In this document: piece after piece, positions 22,495 through 33,905 of the stretch | How the letters are laid out: the number at the start of each line of letters is the position of its first letter | Position numbering within the stretch: position 1 is the stretch's first letter | Assembly (NCBI GenBank): GCA_963575745.1 | Contig: CAUYUJ010015723.1 | Coordinates: 37,501-101,500 of the forward strand | Source of the DNA: Prorocentrum cordatum | Lineage: Eukaryota > Sar > Dinophyceae > Prorocentrales > Prorocentraceae | Direction of reading: 5' to 3' | DNA length: 64,000 bases | Made by a program: the position numbers and the translations under genes | The notes under the pieces: model-generated | Databases searched by the model: none | Seen by the model: the letters and a program-made list of their open reading frames with translations, nothing else | What the model was told of the DNA's origin: nothing

Positions 22495-23135
22495 GGGTGA
22501 AAATGAGCGCATCGCTAGAGACATCCTCCAAATTTCTGCTCCGAAAGCGACGGATGTTGGCACAGAAAACATGCAAACCGCTTGAGACATCCCCACAAAA
22601 CGGCCGCGAACGGGACCGTGTCATACCCCTCGGCGGCCCCCCTTAGGGGCGTGAAAATGAGCGCCTCGCTCGAGACATCCTCCAAATCTGCTCCGAACGC
22701 GAAGGATGTTGGGACAGAAACAGGCAAACCGCTTGAGACATCCCCACAAAACGGCCGCGAACGGGACCGTGTCATACCCCTCGGCGGCCCCCCTTAGGGG
22801 CGTGAAAATGAGCGCCTCGCTCGAGACATTCTCCAAATCTGCTCCGAAAGCGAAGGACGTTGGGACAGAAAACAGGCAAACCGCTTGAGACATCCCCACA
22901 AAACGGCCGCGAACGAGACCGTGTCATACCCCTCGGCGGCTCCCCTTAGGGGCGTGAAAATGAGCGCCTCGCTCGAGACATCCTCCAAATCTGCTCCGAA
23001 AGCGAAGGATGTTGGGACAGAAAACAGGCAAACCGCTTGAGACATCCCCACAAAGGGACCGTGTCATACCCCTCGGCGGCTCTCCTTAGGGGGGCTGAAA
23101 CCAGCACCCAGCCTGAGACATCCTCACAATCTACT
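22495..23135 (+). repeat. 152-bp minisatellite, copy 1 of the array family
   Basis: Units start with GTGAAAATGAGCGC(C/A)TCGCT near 22496, 22650, 22801 and 22953. Each has two similar halves: GAGACATCCTCCAAATCTGC and GAGACATCCCCACAAAACGG. CGAACGGGACCGTGTCATAC and CCCTCGGCGGC follow. Units 2-4 are more than 95% alike by eye. The last, partial unit (23075-23135) ends in CCTGAGACATCCTCACAAT. Confidence 0.9.
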
Positions 23136-23136
23136 G

Positions 23137-23290
23137 TGTGTAGTGAGTATGAGTAGGTCTGAGTATGAGTAGGTCTGAGTATGAGTATGTCTGAGTATGA
23201 GTAGGTCTGAGTATGAGTAGGTCTGAGTATGAGTAGGTCTGTGTATGAGTAAGTCTGTGTATGAGTAAGTCTGGGTATGAGGAGGAGGAG
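23137..23290 (+). repeat. GAGTATGAGTAGGTCT 16-bp minisatellite
   Basis: About nine units follow the 152-bp array directly. The same succession occurs at 61745-63360. Confidence 0.9.
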
Positions 23291-23369
23291 GAGGAGAAAA
23301 AGAAGAGGAAGAGGAAGAAGGAGTAGGAGGCGTCCAAGTAATAACAAGAACCCCATCGTAGGATATGGG

Positions 23370-23494
23370 GAAAATGCAGAAATATTATGGGGACGAATTT
23401 TCGGTTATCGTTTGAGTATGTTGCGGATGTTTTGAAAGTATGTTTGTATGCTCTCGTCCAAAATGCGCTTGTAGGGGGACATGCCCGACCTAAC
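23370..23494 (+). mobile_element. MITE-A copy (left end degraded)
   Basis: Right end GCGCTTGTAGGGGGACATGC then CCGAC (about 23467-23491). The interior GGGGACGAATTTTCGG matches the other MITE-A copies. The left TIR is overwritten by the end of the GAGT-array composite. Confidence 0.6.
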
Positions 23495-23716
23495 AAGAGG
23501 AGCACGCGCGAAACCGAACAATGCACGGGGTATGGACGTCCGAGCGATGGCAAGGGACGCTGAGGAGGTTGGCACATTCGGGGCGCTCCAGCTGGAGCCC
23601 GGCCCCCTAGGGATCTTGGGAGGCCGGCCTCCTCGATTCTTCAGCGGAGGCCCGCAGGCGCAGAAGGAGGGCGGTGAGGGTGAGAGCTGTTCCGAAGGTT
23701 GATCGGACCCCTACCC

Positions 23717-23860
23717 TTAAGTCGGGGTGTCCCTCTACAGGGGGGATGTGCAAACATAGTCAAAAAATTGTCTGGGGACGATTTTTGACTAGTCTTGATT
23801 ATTTTGAATACTTTAATATTTGGCCCAAAATGCGCCTGTAGGAGGACATGCCCGACCTGA
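23717..23860. mobile_element. MITE-A, complete, with 8-bp target-site duplication
   Basis: The left end TTAAGTCGGGGTGTCC and the right end GGACATGCCCGACCTGA are imperfect inverted repeats extending about 24 bp. CCCTACCC flanks the element on both sides (23709-23716 and 23861-23868). The interior is AT-rich and non-coding. An 8-bp duplication would suit hAT-like mobilisation; no transposase is seen. Confidence 0.8.
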
Positions 23861-23992
23861 CCCTACCCCGGCAAGTCGGTCAGCGAGTTGCCCTGGTGCT
23901 CGGTGCTCGAGAGCGGCCGCAGTGTTTGCGGGCCTGCGTCCGCCAGGTCCAGCCCTGGGTCGAGCTTGCTGAACTGAATGTCAGTTTGTTTA

Positions 23993-24826
23993 CTCATCGC
24001 TTCGCTCATTCCAACGGCCCACATTGCCTCGCCGCTTGGGGCCGCGCTGGGGCCTCTTGGGGGCATCTGGGAAGCAGTTTTGAGGCCTCTTGGGGGCCGT
24101 GTTGGGGCCTCGTTGAGCGTCTCGGGGCGCCTCTTGGGGCCTCTTGAGATGCCTCCTTGGGGGCCCCTTGGGGCCTTCTGGGGGGCCTCTTGGGGTCTCC
24201 TGGGGGCCTCTTGGACCTGAAGGCTGGACTTTTCGGTTCCTGGTCCCCGCCTTGGGCCTCTCTTGGGGCCGTTTTGGGGCCATCGTGGGCCATCTTGGCG
24301 CCTCTTGGGCTGTCTTGGGGCCATCTTGCCTGGGCCGTCTTATCTTGGGGCCGTCTTGGAGGCTTGGGCCATCTTGGGGCGGTCTTGGGGGCCTCTTGGG
24401 CCGTCTTGGAGCGTTGGGAAGCCGACAAGACGAGAAACGTCGTACATACGAAAAACGTACGCGTTCCGGAGGGATTGGGGCGATTTTTTGCGTGTCGGGA
24501 CCCTCTAGGGACGCTTCTTCGAGGCCTCTTTGGGCGTCTTGGGGGCGTTTGCGGCCGTCTCGAGGTTATCTTGGGCGTCTTAGACCGATCGGTCGGCGAC
24601 TCGGAGCCCTCTTGGACCGTCTTGGGGACTCCTGGGGCCCTCTAGAAGCGATCTGGGGCGCCCGAAAGCCACGCCCAGAAGGAAAAACCATCTCTGAGTC
24701 GGACTGGCTGGGGTACTGTTCGTCCGGGGGTCCCCAGGGGCCGCCACGCGCGCGCGAAATGCAAAGATTGTCAACCTGTTACCGGAGATCTCAGTACGCC
24801 TCTGGCCCGTTGGGCCGGCGAATTGT
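23993..24826 (+). repeat. 10-bp-array composite repeat, copy 2
   Basis: Head TCATCGCTTCGCTCATTCC (23994-24012), then about 600 bp of degenerate GGGGCCTCTT / GGGCCATCTT units, with one unrelated-looking interval near 24420-24490. The tail (24731-24826) has TCCCCAGGGGCCGCC, CGCGCGCGCGAA, GTTACCGGAGATCT and TGGCCCGTTGGGCC. The tail is about 85% like that of copy 1 by eye. Confidence 0.8.
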
Positions 24827-24829
24827 TTG

Positions 24830-26140
24830 TCCAAGACCATTCGCCCCCCCCCCCGGCGGGAGAGGGCAACGCCCTGCGTTCCCAGGCTTTCTGGAGCCGC
24901 TCGCATCTCTGTTGCCCGCTCGCTGCGGGAGCCGGGCGCTCCACGTGGCCGTCTGCCTCTCCATCGGCCCGCTCTCGTCTGAGCGGCCGCGCCCGCCCTC
25001 CGCGCGCGTGCCCAGCACGTGGCCTCCGCGTGGTGCCCGCGGCCTCGTGCGGGCTGTCCGCAGGGGCAGAGTCAGGGGGGGGGACGGCTCCGTCGGGGAC
25101 GCATCGACCCCCAATCGCCCAGTCACCGCCGACGGGGGCCCGATGGCGCACCCCGCCCAGGACCGTTCGGTTCCGATAGCGGTTGCCTATCTTACCAGTC
25201 TCGAACGTATCCATATCCCTAAGATTGACACGCCAGAAGGCGATGACAATCTTAGGGATTCGCCCTCAAAAAATAAGGGAGTCCCTAAGATTGGCATCGT
25301 GATGAGGAGGTGCCCAGCATAGGGATAGGGAGATGTTCCAGGCTGGTAACGATCGCCGATCTATGCGATGTGTGCCAGAGTCCAAGTCGGTGTTCCCCCC
25401 GCTGAGGGCATGTCCCCCCCCCCCAGCCTAGACCCCGATTCCTGGTACGGGTTGCCCGCATCTTAGCCGACTCCTGTCCAGCGTCCGCCCGCTGCTGGAA
25501 GCCGTTGTCGCATGCCCTGTGGTGCTCCGCTCTCGTTGCACTATCCATTCGATCAGAAGGGCGCGTGCGTGTGATGCGAGCGGTACGTTGGTGATGCGAA
25601 CGACACGCGCGCGAGCTAACAGACAAGGCGACCTGGCCCGCAGGGCGCTAACGAATCGGATGGGCGTTGCTGGAAGAAACTCGCTCGAGCGGGGCACAAC
25701 CACTGGATCTCAGTAGCACTCGGGGTCAGGTGCATGCCAGTGTGTCCTGACGGGCTTCTAAATGTGATACTATTCCAGGGGTCTCATGCGGAGACAGGAG
25801 CTGGCAGCCGACGAGTCGAGCTCCCGAGGAGGGACTGGCTGCCATCGATGGCGTCGATCTGCCATGCCAATGGTTGACTGCTCTGTCGAGTGAGCAGAGC
25901 GCCAAGCGTGGTGTGCCATATCTGTACGAAAAAAAACACGAATGCACCCCTTCCGACAAAACACTATTGAGTCTTGCCCACCACGCCCCCAGCCCCCAAC
26001 CAAAGTTGGCCCGAGGAATTGTGCTCGGCAGTCACCGCCGCCAACATTGGAACGGTGGCCGAGGGACCACGGACCACGTGGCCTCAATGCGACCTCCAGC
26101 GATCCGAAGAATACCATTTGACCCCATGCCTATTTCTAGT
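24830..26140. other. Region without recognisable gene
   Basis: GC-rich up to about 25180. A small hairpin (25216-25257) has arms CCCTAAGATTG / CAATCTTAGGG, and CCCTAAGATTG appears again at about 25283. The segment 25330-26140 shows no repeat or gene. Confidence 0.4.
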
Positions 26141-26145
26141 TATCT

Positions 26146-26887
26146 GACCATCCTGTGGTGTTGCGCCCCCGTTTTGAAAACACAGCGCTTCGTGTTTCTC
26201 ACCCTCCTGCCTCCTCAACCTCCTCCCTCCCGTCATCTTTGCCTCTGCGCTCCACATGTCAACCAGTTCGGCACACCCCTCACACGTTTCGTGGCATTAT
26301 TGGGAGCTCCACAAGAGGCCCCAGTGGCCATGCTCACATGCGGTTGCACATTTCGTGGCCCCATATGGGGGCTCCACCGAGGCTCCTTTTGGCCATCTCC
26401 ACATGCGGCCGCCCAACCCATATCGGCACACCCCTCACGCGCTTTGTGGCCCCATAGGTAGGGAGCTCCACCGGAGGCCCCAGTGGCCGTGTACATCTGC
26501 GGCCGCCCCACCCATTTCGACAACGTTTCGTGGCCCCATAGGGAGCTCCAACGAAGGCCCCAGTGTCCATGTCCATCTGCGACCGCCCCGCCCATTTCGA
26601 CACACTCCTGGCACGTTTCGTGGCCTCATAGGGAGCTCCACCGAAGGCCCCAGTGGCGGCGTCCACACGCGGCCGCCCCACCCATGTCGGCACACCTCTC
26701 ACACGTTTCGCGGCCCCAGATGGGGGTTCCACCAGAGGCCCCAGGAGCGGTGTCCGCAGGTGGCCGCACCATCCATGTCGGCACACTTCTCACACGCGTC
26801 TTGGCCCCATAGGGAGCTCCACCGAAGGCAATCCTCCCAGCGACGGTCCTCGCAAACGCCCCTGGTTGGGTCCCTCGCTAGGATAGT
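26146..26887 (-). repeat. GSE composite satellite element, copy 6 (short, both ends)
   Basis: Terminus GACCATCCTGTGGTGTTG at 26146 (the CCCAA start has decayed), about six diverged monomers with GGCCGCCC(C/A)ACCCAT, and the terminus CTGGTTGGGTCCCTCGCTAG at 26862-26881. TAGTT occurs just outside each end (26137 and 26884), a weak candidate target duplication. Confidence 0.8.
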
Positions 26888-26960
26888 TTTTCGGGAGGGT
26901 GGTGGGTGCACAGCGTTCGGAGGTCAGCGCGGATGTCTTTCGGGGAACGAAGAATGACAC

Positions 26961-27120
26961 AAACATGAAAATTCGGAGGTCCGCGCGGATTTCTCGGATC
27001 GGCGCTGGACCCGCCTCCTTGGCGTGCGGAGCGCGCCAGGGGCGGCGCCAGAGGCGCCGCCAGGGGGGTCCAGCTTGGATCCGAGATATCCGCGCGGACC
27101 TCCGAGTTTTTTATGTTTAT
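26961..27120. mobile_element. MITE-B, complete
   Basis: AAACATGAAAATTCGGAGG then TCCGCGCGGATTTCTCGGAT at the left is inverted as GGATCCGAGATATCCGCGCG then GACCTCCGAG...ATGTTT at the right, with arms of about 45-50 bp. The interior GCGCCAGGGGCGGCGCCAG then AGGCGCCGCC is itself self-complementary, so the whole 160 bp can fold into one hairpin. Confidence 0.8.
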
Positions 27121-27179
27121 TCCCCACATGCTTACACACCACACCACACACCACACAACACAGGCACAGACACAGACGC

Positions 27180-27650
27180 CAGGCACGGAGGGCGTGGCAC
27201 TTTCTCGACAACAGAGGGGGTGCGCAGGGGGTGGTCCCTGTGCGCGGTTTCTGTACGCTCCAGGCTCGCAGGGCACAGCAGACATGGCACTTTCTCGACA
27301 CCATAGGGGGTGCGATGGGGGTGGGGGCGCTACGCGTTGCAGGCTCGCAGGGCATGGCAGGCGTGGCAATTCCTCGACGCAACAGGGGGTGCGCTGGGGG
27401 TGGGGGCGCTATGCGTTGCATGTTCCCGCTATGCGTTGCATGCTCCCAGGGCGTGGCAGGCGTGGAACTTTCTCGACGCCACAGGTGGTGCGATGGGGGT
27501 GGGGGCGTCACGCGTTGCAGGCTCGAAAAGCATGGCAGGCGTGGCAATTCCTCGACGCCACATGGGGGGGGCTGGGGGTGGGTGCGCTATCGGCCCTGGT
27601 CGTCCACCGCACAGCAGGCGTGGCACTTTCTTGACCACCTAGCATCATCC
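27180..27650 (+). repeat. 80-90 bp tandem repeat
   Basis: Six units with GGC(A/G)TGGCA(A/C)TT, (T/C)CTCGACGCCACA, GGGGGTGCG(A/C)TGGGG and TGCAGGCTCGCAGGGCA. Open frames are repeat artefacts. Confidence 0.8.
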
Positions 27651-27676
27651 ACGCATGCTGCGTGAGTTGGCTGGGC

Positions 27677-27826
27677 TTAGATCGGGCATGTCCTCCTGCA
27701 GGCGGATTTTGGACGAAAAGTAGACAAGAGTCAGAAAATATTAAACATTAGTCGAAACATCGTCCCCAGGCTATGCTTTATTTTATTTGTGAGTTCTCTT
27801 CCTGTAGAGGGACAGGCCCGACTTAA
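27677..27826. mobile_element. MITE-A, complete
   Basis: Left end TTAGATCGGGCATGTCC plus TCCTGCAGGCGGATTTTGGA; right end CCTGTAGAGGGACAGGCCCG then ACTTAA. The flanks GGCTGGGC (27669-27676) and GACTGGGC (27827-27834) agree at 7 of 8 positions, consistent with a decayed 8-bp target duplication. Confidence 0.8.
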
Positions 27827-27929
27827 GACTGGGCCTCCAGGGTCTTCCGGGTGTTCGCCCGGTAACGCCGCGCAGGTGCCTCGTGCGCCTGCTAGCATTG
27901 TCGGCCTGTCGTTTGGTGGCAGCCCGTGG

Positions 27930-28115
27930 GCGCCCCGCGGACACACCGCGCAGGGTTGCATTCAGCAGGTTGCACCACGCAGCCCGATGTAGCTGGCACC
28001 GCATGGCTCACGCCCCACAGCTTCCGCCACACAGCTGGCACCCCATGGATTGCACCGCACGCGCTGCACCCCTTGGCCTGCACCCCTTAGCCTGCATCGC
28101 ATAGCTTGCCCCGCT
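27930..28115 (+). repeat. Degenerate short repeat (GCACC-C-TGG)
   Basis: Irregular units such as GCTGGCACCCCATGG and CTGCACCCCTT(G/A)GC. No gene. The segment 28116-28290 shows nothing recognisable. Confidence 0.5.
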
Positions 28116-28299
28116 CTGGAACTTCGGGAGGCTCCCTCGCGGCCACGGCTGGAAGCAGCTGGGAGAATTGTTTACGCTTCGCGAATCCCCACCAGCCCAT
28201 CCTAAAGCAGCCAGTCTAGGGAAGAGTACCGTCTATCCAGAGACGATGCCCAGAGGATTTGCCTCGATCAGGGAAGTGGGCAGCACCTACAGGAAGGGT

Positions 28300-28445
28300 C
28301 CCTTTTGGAGCGCTCTTGGGGCACTCTTGGGCGCTCTTGGGGCCGTCTTGGGGCTCTCCTGGGCCTCTCTTGCGTCTTGGGGGCCTCTTGGGGCCTCTTC
28401 GGGGTCTCTTGGGAGCCTCTTGGAGGCCTCTTGGGCGCCTCTTGT
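28300..28445 (+). repeat. CTCTTGGGG 10-bp array without head or tail
   Basis: About 14 decamers like those of the composites at 4904 and 23993; neither flank matches their head or tail. Confidence 0.8.
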
Positions 28446-28712
28446 GCATTTGCTGGTAATCATGTTTGTTACAAGCCTCCGTGGAACCCAATTTGGAATT
28501 TGCAGAGCTTCCCAGCACACTTGCAGAGCTTCCCAGCACACGTACAGCTGGCAAGCGAATGTACCTTTCACCGCCTCTTGCCTTTGGCACCGCCGCTTCA
28601 CTTCCCGCATGGATTGCGAGGAGGAGAAGGAGGAACAGCTTCAGCAGTAGCAGGAGAAAGAAGGAGCGGTCTAAGAGAAAGGGATGGAGACAGATGGGCC
28701 ATACAAATTATG

Positions 28713-30025
28713 CTGGCGAAAGATCCGACAAGGCAGTTGTGCGTACCGTCGTTGTGGGCCGCGAAGCGTGTGAGGTGTGCCGAAATGGGGCGAGGCCGTG
28801 ATGCGGGCGTTGCCACTGGGGCTGAGGTAGAGCCCCCTATGGGGCCAGAACTTGTGAGGGGTGTGCCGAAAGGGGGCGGCACCGCCATTCGAACGTCGCC
28901 ACCAGAGCCTCGGGAGGAGCTCCCTATTGTGGCCACGAAACGCTTGAAGGGTTTGCAAAAACGAGCGTGATGCCCAGATGCGAACGTTCCACTGGGGCCT
29001 TTGGTCGAGCCCCCTATGGGGCCACGAAACGCGCGAGGGGAGTGCCGAGGAGGACGTGACTCCCACACGCGAAAGCCGCCATTTGGGCCATGAGAGGAAC
29101 TCCCAATGAAGCCACGAAGCGCGTGAGGAGTGTGCCGAAATGGGTGGGGCCGCCACATGCCAACATGGCCGTTGGTGCCTTATGTGGAGATCCCTATGGG
29201 GCCACGACACGCGTGATGGGTGTGTGCCGAAAATGGTGGGGCGGCCGCATGTGGACACCGCCTCTGACACCGCAATTGGGGCCCTAAGTGGAACGCCCGA
29301 TGGGGCCATGAAACGTCTGAGTGTTGTGCCGAACGGGGTGGGGCGGCCACATGCGAACATGGCCCTCAGGTGGAGCTCCCTGTGGAGCCGTGAAACGTGT
29401 GAGGTGTGTGCCGGCATCGGTGGGTTGGCCACACGCGAGCATGGCCGCTTCGGCCTTAGGTGGAGCTCTATACAGCGCTAGGAAACGCATGAGGGGTGTG
29501 CCGAAATGGGTGGGGCGGCCACATGCGAACATAGCCAATGGGGCGTTGGGTGTCGCCCCCCATGGCGCCACGAAATGTGTGAGGGGCGTGCCGAAAATGG
29601 TGGGGCAGCCGCATGTGGACACCGCCACTGGCGTCCTCGGTGGGGCTCCACATGGGGCCACGGAACATGTGAGGGGTGTGCCGAAATGGGCGGGGCGGCC
29701 ACATGCGAACATGGTCTCTTGGCCTTCAGTGGAGCTCCTTGTGGGGCCATGAAACGTATGAGGGGTGTGCCAAATGGGGTGGGGCGGCCACATGCGAACA
29801 TGACCACTGGGGCCTAAGGTGGAGCTCCCCATGGAGCCGTGAATCGTGTGAAGGGTGTGCCGGAACATGGGCATGCGGAGGGAAGGGGCAAGGATGGGAG
29901 GAGGGGAGGAGGAGTAGGAGGAGGAGGAGGAGGAGGAGGAGGAGGAGGAGGAGGGGGATGAGGAGTGTATGCACGCGGGGCGCTGTCTTTTCAAAATGAG
30001 GGTCCGACACCACAAGATGGTTGGG
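28713..30025 (+). repeat. GSE composite satellite element, copy 7 (old, both ends)
   Basis: Diverged terminus CTGGCGAAAGATCCGACAAG then GCAGTTGTGCGTACC at 28713, about 13 diverged monomers with GTGCCGAAATGGGTGGGGC then GGCC, a GGA tract (29905-29960), and the terminus GCTGTCTTTTCAAAATGAGG then GTCCGACACCACAAGATGG and TTGGG to 30025. The higher divergence between monomers suggests an older copy than 2-5. Confidence 0.85.
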
Positions 30026-30035
30026 ACATTCGTTT

Positions 30036-32279
30036 GGCCTGGGACCCAACACCATATTATGCAGTTGCGAGTACCGTCCGTCGTTGTAAGTGTCGCCTTC
30101 GGTGGATCTCCTCATGGGGTCACGAAACGTGCGAGAGGTGTGCGGAAGTGGGGCGGGGCGGCCGCATGTGGGCATTGCCACTGGGGCCTGAGGTAGAGCC
30201 CCCTATGGTGCCACCAAACTTGTGAGGGGTGTGCCGAAACGGGGCGGGGCAGCCACGTGGACGTTGTCACTGGGGCCTTCGGTGGAACTCGTTATGGGGC
30301 TTCGAACCCCATGAGGAGTATGCCGAAATGGGTTGGGCGGCCGCATGTGGGCACCACCACTGGGGCCGTTGGTGGAGTCCCCGATGGGGCCACGAAACTT
30401 GTGAGGGGTGTGCTGGGATGGGTGGGGCGGCCACAAGCGAACATGGACATCGGTGCCTTCGGAGGAGCTCCTCATGGGGCCATGAAGCGTAAGAGGCGTG
30501 TGCCGAACTCTGTGGGCGGCCACACACGAACATAACCACTGAGGCCGTTGGTGGAGCTCGCGAAAGGGCCACGAAGCACGTGAGGTTGTGCCGAAATGGG
30601 TGGGGCGGCCACATGCGAAAATGGCCACTGGGGCCTTCGGTGGAGCTCCCTGTGGGACCACGAAGCGCATGAGATGTGCGCCGACATGTGTGGGGCGGCC
30701 ACGTGCGAACATTGCAACTGAGGCCTTCGGTGAAGCTCCTTGTAAGACCATGGAACGTGTGAGGGGTGTGCCGACCTTTGTGTGAGGCGGTCACATGCGA
30801 ACATGGCCATTGGGACCTGGGGTGGAGCCCCCTTTGGAGCCACGAAAACCGTGAGGAGTGTGCCGAAATGAGTGGATCGGCCATGTGCGAACTGGGGCCT
30901 TCGGTGGAGCTCTCTATGGGGCCGCGAAACGCGTGAGGGGTGTGCCGAAATTCGCGGGCGGCTATCTGCGAACATGGCCACTGGGGCCTTTGGTGGAGCT
31001 CCCTGTGGGACCACGAAACGCCTGAGAGGTGTGCCGAAATGAGCTTGGCGGCCACATGTGAACATTGCCTTTGGGGGCCACCGAGCACGTGCGGGGTGTG
31101 TCGACATGTATGGGGCGGCCACATTTGGACACCGCCATTGGGGCCTTCGGTGGAGCCCTCTTATGGGGCCACGAAGCGCATGGTGTGTGTGTGTGTGTGT
31201 GTGTCGAAATGGGCGGGGCGGCCACATGAGAGCATGGCTATTGGGGCCTTCGGTGGAGCTCCCTACACAACCATGGAACGTGTGACGGATGTGCCGAAAT
31301 GGGCGGGGCGTCCACATGCGAACATTGCCACTGGGGCCTTTAGTCAAGGCTCTGTGGAGACGAGAAGCGGTGGGGGGTGTGCCGAAACGGGCGGCGCGGC
31401 CACATGCGAACATTGCCACTCGGGCCGATTGGTGGAGCTCCATATGGGACCACGAAACGCGTGAGGGGTGTGCCGAAATGGGTGGGCGGCCACATGCGAA
31501 CATGGCCACAAGGGCCTTGGGTGGAGCTCTCCATGGGGATGAAACGTGTGAGGGTGGTACCGATCTTGTGGAGCGCCCGATGGGGCCACGAAACGCATAA
31601 GGGGTGTGCCGAAACGGGTGTGGCGGCCAATTGCGAACATGGCCATTGGGGCCTTTTTTGGTGTAGCTTCTGGTGGAAACATGGAATATGCGCGGGGTGC
31701 TCTAAAATGTCTGGGGTGGCAACATGAGAACATTGCCACTTGGGCCTTTCGGTGGATCTCCATGTGAGGACACGAAGCGCGTGAGTGTTGTGCCGACATT
31801 GGTGGGGTGGCCGCATTCGAACACTGGCACTGCGGCCTTTGGCTGAGCTCCCTATGGGTCCACGAAGCGCGTGAGGGGTGAGCCGAAATGAGCGGCGCGG
31901 TCATCTGTGAACATGGCCTCTGGGGCCTTTGGTGGAGCTCCGTTTGGGTGCACGAAGCGCGTGAGGGGTGTGCCGAAATGGGCGGCGCGTCCACATGCGA
32001 ACATGGCCACTGGGGACTTCGGTGGAGCTCCCTGCGGGGCGGTGAATCGCGTGAGGGGTGTGCCAGCATGGGTCTGGCGGCAGCTATGAAAATGGCCATT
32101 GGGGCCTCTGGTAGAGTTCCCTATAGGGCCACGAAACGTGTGAGGGGTGTGCCGGACTGGTTCATATGTGGAGGGGCAGGGATGATGAGAGGAGGGAGGA
32201 GGAGGCGGAGGAGGACGAGGATTGTGACGCGCGCCGCCGACTCTTCAAAACGAGGGCCCAGCACCACAGGACGGTTGGG
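30036..32279 (+). repeat. GSE composite satellite element, copy 8 (old, both ends)
   Basis: It begins 10 bp after copy 7 with GGCCTGGGACCCAACACCAT, CAGTTGCGAGTACC and TGTCGCCTTCGGTGGA. About 23 diverged monomers follow, then a GGA-rich tract (32183-32220) and the terminus CTCTTCAAAACGAGGGCCCA then GCACCACAGG and ACGGTTGGG to 32279. A TG microsatellite (31186-31204) interrupts one monomer. Confidence 0.88.
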
Positions 32280-32284
32280 AAAAG

Positions 32285-33545
32285 CAGGAGGACGGGGGAC
32301 GTGACGGGAAGAGGCACGGCCGAGGAGAGGAGGCAGACGAGGGGGCGGCAGGTGGAGGCCGTCCTCGGCCCCGCACCCTTTGTGTGGCCCACGGGGGGTG
32401 CACGGTGGAGTCTGCTCGGCAAGCTCCTGGGATGGTGGGGTGCAGAGAGAGGCACTGAACAGGTCGGAGGGAGGAGGAGGAAGAGTGGGGCAGAGGAAGG
32501 GGTGCGAGGAGGAGCAGGATGGGAAGAGGGGCAGGAGGAACAGGGAGGGATCGGAGGAGAGGAGACGGGACGGACGAGGAGGAAGAGGAGGAGGGAGCAT
32601 ATTTAGGACGAGGAGGATGGAAGAGGCTGCGAGGGCGCATTATTTCGTTCCTGCCTTCTGTGCCGTTCTTGCTATTCCCTCCTCGCTGCCTTGCTGCTTG
32701 AGCACGCGCGATTCGTCTGTTCCAGTAGGGTCACTTAGGTGTCGGCCCGTTCGCATCTTGGATGCGGTGGGCGCGCGCGCGCTTGCTCGCCAGGCCCGGC
32801 TCGCCCGCGCCACGCGCCTCCGCGCGCAGGCCGCGTGGGCGAACAAGGCCAACGGCGGGGGCTTCGAGGACTACGAGGGCTGCCGGCTCGAGTGCCGCGC
32901 CTGGGCGGGAGCTCGCAGCAACGGGGGGGGCGACGGTGGCGGGGGCGACTGGGGATGGGGAGGGGGGGGGCGCACTCACTTCGAGTGCTGCCTCCTGCCT
33001 GCTGCTGCCTTCGCTGCTGGCCTGGGCCGGCGCCGCCTGCTCTCGCTCGTCGCTCGCTCGTCTGGCGCCCCTGGGTGCGCCCCGCCGCGCCCGCGGCGGT
33101 CGGGCGCTTCGGCGGGCGGAGGTACGCTCGCGGAGCGCGAAACGCAGATGCAGGGGGGAGGCAGTCGGTTGAGCGGAGGGCAGGCTCGGGTGAGCTGACT
33201 CGAAGGCATTGTGTAGGCACGGCTGAAGCCGAAGCCGAAGCTGAGGTGCACAGAGGGATGGAAATGGCCCACACTGCAGGTTTGTCTGGCAGCGCATCGT
33301 TGAGCGGTGCTGCCGCGTCTCCACGGACACAGGCCCCACCCCGAGCATCGGCCAGACAAGTCGGGTTTGCACTCTCATGCCTTGGTGGACTCTGGGCGCC
33401 TTTGGCACTGCCATTGCAGCCGCCACTCTCTCGTCAGAGCCACCGACTTGGCGACAGCGACAGCGACAGTGGCGGTGGCCGATGCGTCCGATGCCTGGCG
33501 GCGGCGGGGGAGGAGGACGGATGACGGAGGATGGAGGATGGAGGA
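32285..33545. other. GC-rich region, possible unrecognised exon
   Basis: Purine-rich to about 32610. Between 32750 and 33180 several overlapping frames are open on both strands. One + frame reads ALARQARLARATRLRAQAAW then GGGFEDYEGCRLECRAW, which could be coding, but no domain is recognised and neighbouring sequence is G-run rich. Confidence 0.3.
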
Positions 33546-33785
33546 TGCAGGAGAAGGAGGAGGAGGAGGAGGAGGAGGAGGAGGAGGAGGATAGATAATG
33601 GAGGAGCAGGGCGAGATGGAGGATATGGGGAGGCAGGACGAGAAGGACCAGGAAAAGGGGGGCAGGGCGTAGTGGGAGGGCGGGACCGAGGAGGAGGAGG
33701 AGGAGGAGGAGGAGGAGGAGGAGGAGGAGGAGGAGGAGGGAGGAAGAGGAGGAGTGGACGAGAAGGAGAAGCAGGGCGAGGATAA
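33546..33785 (+). repeat. (GGA)n microsatellite, two blocks
   Basis: GAGGAG blocks at 33548-33592 and 33690-33745, with purine-rich sequence between. Confidence 0.9.
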
Positions 33786-33905
33786 GGAGGAGGATGAAGG
33801 AGGGGCTAGAAAACAGGACACACGAGAAAAAGCAGCTCACAAGGGCCTGAGGGGCCGAATTCTTGGATGTCGAGGGGCAAAAAGATGAGGGTGGAACACA
33901 TATTT

